Below the pieces are notes generated by a model. That model was not told the origin of the DNA, ran no database searches, and saw nothing but the letters and a program-made list of their open reading frames with translations. A stretch of DNA of 64,000 nt from Leucobacter sp. PH1c (GTDB lineage: Bacteria; Actinomycetota; Actinomycetes; Actinomycetales; Microbacteriaceae): assembly GCF_000633415.1 (NCBI RefSeq), contig NZ_AYMV01000003.1, forward strand, positions 25,781 to 89,780, in the 5' to 3' direction. This document shows, one piece after another, positions 59,523-64,000 of this stretch (within the stretch, counting starts at the first letter, position 1; each line of letters opens with the position of its first letter). Position numbers and translations under genes: made by a program.

Positions 59523-60701
59523 ATGAAATCACGTTTCCTCGGCGCTGCGGCGCTCACAGCGGCGGCAGCGCTCGCCCTCAGTGGCTGCGCAGGCGCCGAT
59601 GGCGGGGGCGACGGCGCCCCCATCAAGATCGGCTCGGTGAACACGCTGAGCGGCGCCGCGACCTTCCCGGAGGCGAGCGCAGCAGCGCAGGCCGTGTTCG
59701 ACCGCGTCAACGCCGACGGCGGCGTGAACGGACACCAGATCGACTACAAGACGGTCGATGACAAGGGCGACCCCGCCTCGGCGACGGCCGCGGCGCGCGA
59801 GCTCGTCGGGAGCGACGAGGTCGTCGCGCTCGTCGGCGGCGCCTCGCTCATCGAGTGCGAGATCAACCAGGACTACTACGCGCAGGAGAGCGTGCTCTCG
59901 ATGCCCGGCATCGGCGTCGACACCGGCTGCTTCAACTCGCCGAACATCGCTCCGGTGAACCTCGGCCCGTTCAACGACATGACGCTCACCCTGCTGAACG
60001 GCTCCGAGAACCTCGGGCTCGACGACATCTGCGTGCTGCTCGAGATCGCCGGCTCGACGAAGCCCGCCTACCTCGCGGGCGTCGAGCGCTGGACGGAGCT
60101 CACCGGAAAGAAGCCGCTCATGGTGGACGACACCCTCCCGTACGGCGGCTCGGACTACACCCCGTACATCGTGAAGGCGAAGAACGCGGGGTGCAAGGCC
60201 ATCGCCGTCAACTCGATCGAGCCCGACGGGATCGGCCAGGTCAAGGCCGCGCAGGCGCAGGGCTGGGACGACGTCTCCTTCCTGTTCCTCACCTCCGTCT
60301 ACAGCGAGAATTTCGCTTCGGCGCTCGACTGGACGGGCGCCGGGGTGCACGTGCCCGCCGAGTTCTTCCCCTTCACTGAGGACAACGAGATCAACGCCGA
60401 CTGGAAGGCGCTGATGGAGGAGAACGACATCCCGCTCACCTCGTTCAGCCAGGGCGGCTACCTCGCGGCGATGAACTTCGTCGAGGTGCTCTCCGGCATG
60501 GAGGGCGACATCACGCGCGAGTCCGTCTCTGAGGCGCTGCACGGGATGGAGCCCATCGAGAGCCCGATGGTCGCGTTCCCCTACCAGTTCGATCAGATCG
60601 CCGCGCAGGACTTCACGCCCGGCGGCTGGCCCGTCGTGCTGAAGTCGGGCACGAACGCCTGGGAGAAGTCGGCTGACGACTGGCTGCTCCCCGCCGGCTG
60701 A
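59523..60701 (+). CDS. Liv-type ABC transporter substrate-binding lipoprotein
   Basis: 392 residues from ATG 59523 with GAAAGGA upstream. Lipobox LALSGCAG, Cys22 lipidated. Type I periplasmic fold: IKIGSVNTLSGAATFPEASA, then GGVNGHQIDYKTVDDKGDPA and SVLSMPGIGVDTGCFNSPN. The ligand pocket residues typical for leucine are not obvious, so the ligand may be another amine or amino alcohol. Follows moaF by 50 nt and precedes a hairpin. Confidence 0.9.
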   Translation: MKSRFLGAAALTAAAALALSGCAGADGGGDGAPIKIGSVNTLSGAATFPEASAAAQAVFDRVNADGGVNGHQIDYKTVDDKGDPASATAAARELVGSDEVVALVGGASLIECEINQDYYAQESVLSMPGIGVDTGCFNSPNIAPVNLGPFNDMTLTLLNGSENLGLDDICVLLEIAGSTKPAYLAGVERWTELTGKKPLMVDDTLPYGGSDYTPYIVKAKNAGCKAIAVNSIEPDGIGQVKAAQAQGWDDVSFLFLTSVYSENFASALDWTGAGVHVPAEFFPFTEDNEINADWKALMEENDIPLTSFSQGGYLAAMNFVEVLSGMEGDITRESVSEALHGMEPIESPMVAFPYQFDQIAAQDFTPGGWPVVLKSGTNAWEKSADDWLLPAG

Positions 60702-60716
60702 GCCGCCCTGCGCCCC

Positions 60717-60749
60717 GCGCCCGGTGCGACGCCACGTCGCACCGGGCGC
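60717..60749 (+). terminator. Hairpin between binding protein and permease genes
   Basis: GCGCCCGGTGCGAC (60717-60730) pairs perfectly with GTCGCACCGGGCGC (60736-60749), 5-nt loop. It lies 15 nt after the binding-protein stop and probably attenuates the downstream permease genes. Confidence 0.8.
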
Positions 60750-60782
60750 TTCCCCCGTCGTCCTCTCCCGCGAAGGAGCACC

Positions 60783-60827
60783 ATGCGTCTTCCCCTCCTC
60801 CCCATCTCCCCCGGAGTCCGCTCGTGA
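60783..60827 (+). CDS. Possible 14-codon leader peptide before livH
   Basis: AAGGAG (60774-60779) is followed by ATG 60783 and the peptide MRLPLLPISPGVRS, ending TGA at 60825-60827, which overlaps the livH GTG (GTGA). It may couple livH translation to ribosomes from the strong Shine-Dalgarno. It could also be a chance ORF. Confidence 0.4.
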   Translation: MRLPLLPISPGVRS

Positions 60828-61699
60828 ACGGCGGCGCGCTCCTTCAGGGCGCGATCGCGGGCCTCGCCTCGGGCGGGCTCTACGCGGTGCTCGCCGTCAC
60901 CCTGACGCTCATGAGCCGGCTCGTGCGCGTCGTCAACTTCGCGCAGGCAGCTACGGGCATGTTCGCCGCGTTCTCCGCCGTGTGGCTCGCGACGAGCCTC
61001 GGGCTGCCGGTCTGGGCGGCGACGATCGTCGGCGTCGTCATCGGTGCCGCCCTCAATGGCGCGATCGGCTGGATCGCCGCCACCTGGCTCTCCGAGGCGT
61101 CGGTCACCCTGCGCTCCGCGATGACCGTCGCGCCGCTCCTCATGCTCATCTCGCTGTCGTTCATCCTCTTCGGGAACAAGCCGCAGCCGTTCGCCCCGCT
61201 CCTCCAGGGGCCCGCGTTCACCATCGCCGGGGTGGTCGTCAGCTGGGTCACGGTCGTGATGGTGCTGCTCGCCGTCATCGTCGCGGCGGGCTGCGCGCTG
61301 CTCCTGCGGCGCACGACGATCGGCACGCAGCTGCGCGCCCTCTCCGAGCGCCCCACGACGGCCGAGCTCATCGGGATCGCGGCGAAGCCGCTCTCGATCG
61401 GGGTCTGGGCCGCGACGGGCGCGATCTCCGCCGTCACGGTGCTCGTGATCGCCCCCTCGCAGTCGAACGACGCGATCAGCCTCTCGATGCTCATCATCCC
61501 GGCGTCAGCGGCGGCGCTGCTCGGCGGCTTCCGCCGGCTCGACCTCGCGGTCGTCGGCGGGCTCGTGCTCGGCATCATCTCCGGTGTCGTCGCGCAGATC
61601 CCCGCGGTCTCGTTCGTCCGCAACTTCATCCCGTTCCTGTTCATCGTCGTGCTGCTGCTCTGGTCGCAGCGGAAGGAGGTGTGGGATGCTGCGCGCTGA
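60824..61699 (+). CDS. livH: Liv-type ABC transporter permease (LivH)
   Basis: 291 residues from GTG 60824, with GGAG at 60813-60816. The start is followed by GLASGGLYAVLAVTLTLMSR, the LivH N-terminus, and VVNFAQAATGMFAAFSAVWL. About eight membrane segments are seen, with ISLSMLIIPASAAALLGGFR near the EAA-like loop. It overlaps the next gene by 14 nt. Confidence 0.93.
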   Translation: MNGGALLQGAIAGLASGGLYAVLAVTLTLMSRLVRVVNFAQAATGMFAAFSAVWLATSLGLPVWAATIVGVVIGAALNGAIGWIAATWLSEASVTLRSAMTVAPLLMLISLSFILFGNKPQPFAPLLQGPAFTIAGVVVSWVTVVMVLLAVIVAAGCALLLRRTTIGTQLRALSERPTTAELIGIAAKPLSIGVWAATGAISAVTVLVIAPSQSNDAISLSMLIIPASAAALLGGFRRLDLAVVGGLVLGIISGVVAQIPAVSFVRNFIPFLFIVVLLLWSQRKEVWDAAR

Positions 61700-63449
61700 C
61701 CACCGTCTCCGGAAATTCCTCCCCGTCGCCGTCGCCCTCGTCGGAATCGGCATCGCCTGGGCGCTCAGCGTCGGCCTGTCCGGGTACTACGTCTTCCTCG
61801 GCATCAGCGCGCTCACCGCGGTCATCGCGGTGCTCGGGCTCGGCGTCGTCACGGGCTCCGCGGGCATCATCGCCCTCTCCCAGCTCACCTTCGCGGCGAT
61901 CGGCGCCTGGGTGGTGGCCTGGCTGAGCGCTGCGGAGGCCCCCGGTGGCTTCGTCGTCTGGCTGCTCCTCGGCGGGCTCGCCGGCGGGCTGGCGGGCGTG
62001 CTCATCGGCCTGCCCGCGCTCCGCCTTCGCGGCGTGAACCTCGCCGTCGTGACCCTCGGCTTCGCCGCCGCCTTCGACGTGATGCTCGTGCAGATCCAGT
62101 TCCCCGGCTCGGTCGACGGCATCGCCGTCACCCGACCGCTCGCGTTCTCGAGCGACCGCGAGTACTTCTTCTTCGCGGCGATCGTGATGATCGTCTGCGC
62201 GCTCATCGTCTCCTGGTTGCAGGGCAGCCGCATGGGCAGCGGGTGGAAGGCCGTCGCGTTCTCCGAGCGCGGCGCCGCCGCGGTCGGCCAGAGCGTCTCC
62301 GCCGCGAAGCTCTCCGCCTTCGCCGTGAGCGCCGCGCTGGGCGGCATCTCAGGCGGCCTCCTCGCGGGCCAGGTACAGCTCCCCTTCGCCTCCAGCTTCG
62401 CGCCGCTCCAGTCGCTCGCGCTCTACATCCTCGCGGTGATGAGCGGGGCCTACCTCATCGACATGGCGATCTTCGGCGGCATCCTCTGGGTCGTGGTGCC
62501 CGAGCTGCTGAAGAAGTGGGGCGTCCCGCAGGACTGGGGCTTCGTGGTGTTCGGCCTGCTCGGCATCCAGGCGCTGACGAGCGGCTCGAACCTCGGCGAG
62601 GCCATCCGCGGCGTGCTGCGGAAGCGGGCGAATCAGCGCGCGGCGGACCGTGCCGCGGAGGCCCCGCCCGAGGTCGGCACGAGCGTGCTCGACGTCTTCG
62701 CGGTCCCCGAGGCGGCCGAGCCGATCCCCGAGGGTGCGCCGCCCGTGCTCGAGGTGTCCGGGCTCGGCGTGCGGTTCGGCGCGCTCGCGGCGCTCGATGA
62801 TGTCTCCCTCACCGTGCGCCCCCGCAGCATCATGGGCCTCATCGGCCCGAACGGCGCAGGCAAGTCCACGTTCGTCGACGCCGTGAGCGGCTTCCTCCCC
62901 CACCACACGGGACGCACGATCCTCGACGGCGCCGACATCAGCGGGCTCTCCCCCGTGCAGCGCGCGCGGCACGGCCTCCGCCGCACCTTCCAGCAGGATC
63001 GGGTGCCCCCGCAGCTCTCGATCGAGGGCTACGTGCGCTTCGTCGCGCGCCGCCGCATCGATCATGACGAGCTCGCCGATGCCCTCGCGTTCCTCGGCTG
63101 CCCGCCCCCGGAGACCCCGCTCACGGTGGTCGACGCGGGCACGCGGCGGCTCGTCGAGGTCGCCGCCGCCGTGCTCGCCGGGCCTCGGCTCCTCATCCTG
63201 GACGAGCCGGCCGCGGGCCTCTCCCACGAGGAGCACGTGCAGTTCGGGCACCGGCTCACCCGGATCCCGTCGCGCTTCGACACTGCGATCGTGCTCATCG
63301 AGCACGATCTGGACCTCGTGCGCTCGGTCTGCTCCGAGCTCACGGTGCTCGACTTCGGCAAGGTGCTCGCCCAGGGCCCCACCGCCGACGTGCTCGATAC
63401 CCCCGCCGTGATCGCGGCCTACATGGGAGATGCGGAGGTCAGCTCATGA
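61686..63449 (+). CDS. LivM-LivG fusion: permease plus ATPase
   Basis: 587 residues from ATG 61686 with GGAGG at 61675-61679. Residues about 1-315 are a LivM permease (VLGLGVVTGSAGIIALSQLT; LPALRLRGVNLAVVTLGFAA). A linker of about 45 residues follows, then a LivG ATPase with Walker A GPNGAGKS (about 386-393) and Walker B LLILDEPAAGL (about 502). The signature position reads VVDAGTRRLVEVAAAVLA, not LSGGQ; Liv fusions often show PAGTRR, so this is a diverged variant. The adjacent LivF has a normal LSGGEQQ. Overlaps livF (ATGA). Confidence 0.92.
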   Translation: MLRADHRLRKFLPVAVALVGIGIAWALSVGLSGYYVFLGISALTAVIAVLGLGVVTGSAGIIALSQLTFAAIGAWVVAWLSAAEAPGGFVVWLLLGGLAGGLAGVLIGLPALRLRGVNLAVVTLGFAAAFDVMLVQIQFPGSVDGIAVTRPLAFSSDREYFFFAAIVMIVCALIVSWLQGSRMGSGWKAVAFSERGAAAVGQSVSAAKLSAFAVSAALGGISGGLLAGQVQLPFASSFAPLQSLALYILAVMSGAYLIDMAIFGGILWVVVPELLKKWGVPQDWGFVVFGLLGIQALTSGSNLGEAIRGVLRKRANQRAADRAAEAPPEVGTSVLDVFAVPEAAEPIPEGAPPVLEVSGLGVRFGALAALDDVSLTVRPRSIMGLIGPNGAGKSTFVDAVSGFLPHHTGRTILDGADISGLSPVQRARHGLRRTFQQDRVPPQLSIEGYVRFVARRRIDHDELADALAFLGCPPPETPLTVVDAGTRRLVEVAAAVLAGPRLLILDEPAAGLSHEEHVQFGHRLTRIPSRFDTAIVLIEHDLDLVRSVCSELTVLDFGKVLAQGPTADVLDTPAVIAAYMGDAEVSS

Positions 63450-64000
63450 GCGAGCTGCAGCTGTCAGGAATCACCGTGGCGCGCGGGGCCGGCCCCGTCG
63501 TCTCGGACGTCGACCTCGTGCTCCGCGCGGGCGAGATCGTCGCCCTCGTCGGGCCGAACGGCGCGGGCAAGACGAGTCTCCTCGAGGCGGTCTCGGGGGT
63601 GATCCCGCACACGGCGGGCGAGCTCTCGCTCGACGGGGCCTCGCTCGCGAAACGCACGCGGGTGCAGCGCGCCCGGCTCGGGATCGCGCACATCGAGCAG
63701 GGGCGGGCCATCTTCCCCTCGCTCACGGTGCGCGAGAACATCATGCTCACCGCGAAATCCGAGGCGAAGCTCGCGGAGGTCATCTCCTCGTTCCCCGAGT
63801 TGGAGAAGCGCATCGACTCGCAGGCGGTGCTGCTCTCGGGCGGCGAGCAGCAAATGGTCGTGCTCGCGCGGGCCTTCGCCTCGCAGCCGCGGTTCCTGCT
63901 CATCGACGAGATGTCGCTCGGGCTTGCCCCCGTCGTGTTCATGCGCCTGCTGCCGCTCATCCAGCAGATCGCGGCCTCGGGCGTCGGCGTGCTGCTCGTC
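63446..64000 (+). CDS. livF: Liv-type ABC transporter ATPase LivF, 3' end missing
   Basis: 185 codons from ATG 63446 to the window edge, with the gene continuing beyond. Walker A GPNGAGKT (about 36-43), signature LLSGGEQQMVVLARAFAS (about 129), Walker B LLIDEMSLGLAPV. The start overlaps the fusion gene stop. It completes a four-gene transporter with the MoaF-led operon. Confidence 0.93.
   Translation, partial: MSELQLSGITVARGAGPVVSDVDLVLRAGEIVALVGPNGAGKTSLLEAVSGVIPHTAGELSLDGASLAKRTRVQRARLGIAHIEQGRAIFPSLTVRENIMLTAKSEAKLAEVISSFPELEKRIDSQAVLLSGGEQQMVVLARAFASQPRFLLIDEMSLGLAPVVFMRLLPLIQQIAASGVGVLLV

Noticed and set aside
1..64000. Mobile elements, prophage, attachment sites or an integrated island
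   Set aside because: No transposase, integrase or phage genes, no target-site duplications noticed, and the tRNA-Gln has no repeated 3' end in the window.

Overview
The window is G+C-rich DNA (by eye near 70 percent; not computed) from a high-GC Gram-positive actinobacterium. Most genes start with ATG or GTG and end in TGA, and several carry a TANNNT -10 hexamer 6-7 nt before the start codon, typical of actinobacterial leaderless transcripts. The gene content (alanine dehydrogenase, DUF3516 helicase, ECF42-like sigma factor beside a YCII protein, amine-related enzymes) suggests Microbacteriaceae, perhaps Leucobacter; this is inference. One tRNA gene (Gln, anticodon CTG) is present. I see no rRNA, CRISPR array, insertion sequence, prophage or replication origin.

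Layout. 1-1523: end of a YCII-domain gene and its ECF42-like sigma factor. 1608-1679: tRNA-Gln. 1805-7160: a universal stress protein coupled to an APC amino acid permease, an Orn/Lys/Arg-decarboxylase-fold PLP enzyme, and a divergent LysR regulator. 7189-13175 (minus): Ppx/GppA phosphatase, deoC, and a DUF3516 helicase overlapping a DUF2130 coiled-coil gene. 13275-17378 (plus): OYE reductase, winged-helix protein, CPA1 antiporter. 17406-20363: nicotinamidase, a divergent Lrp/ald pair and a small unknown gene. 20428-25368: PucR regulator, APC permease, an unknown co-translated protein and a zinc alcohol dehydrogenase. 25514-31642 (minus): class I aminotransferase coupled to a membrane protein, and a TM0106-type nuclease-helicase. 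31966-36197 (plus): DEAD helicase with a repetitive Gly/Arg/Gln tail, MFS transporter, DUF4349 lipoprotein. 36178-40843: flavin amine oxidase and APC permease divergent from an aldehyde dehydrogenase. 40954-45699: flavoprotein aromatic hydroxylase divergent from an IclR regulator, then a ThDP enzyme. 46420-54226: dipeptide-type ABC operon with an amidohydrolase, divergent from a TetR regulator. 54223-64000: a second TetR, an APH-fold kinase, a class-III PLP enzyme, an AraC regulator, a MoaF-like protein and a branched-chain-type (Liv) ABC transporter running off the end.

How it works together. The window is rich in nitrogen-compound uptake and breakdown: three APC permeases, two ABC uptake operons, four PLP enzymes, an amine oxidase, an aldehyde dehydrogenase, alanine dehydrogenase and nicotinamidase, each near a local regulator. 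The most distinctive part is the last 10 kb. A small-molecule kinase is co-translated with an enzyme resembling the phospho-lyases that act on phosphoethanolamine or phosphohydroxylysine. It is followed by AraC, MoaF and Liv transport genes, and a near-identical 17-bp palindrome lies upstream of both the kinase and moaF. I read this as one regulon for uptake, phosphorylation and breakdown of an amino alcohol or related amine. The substrate is unknown.
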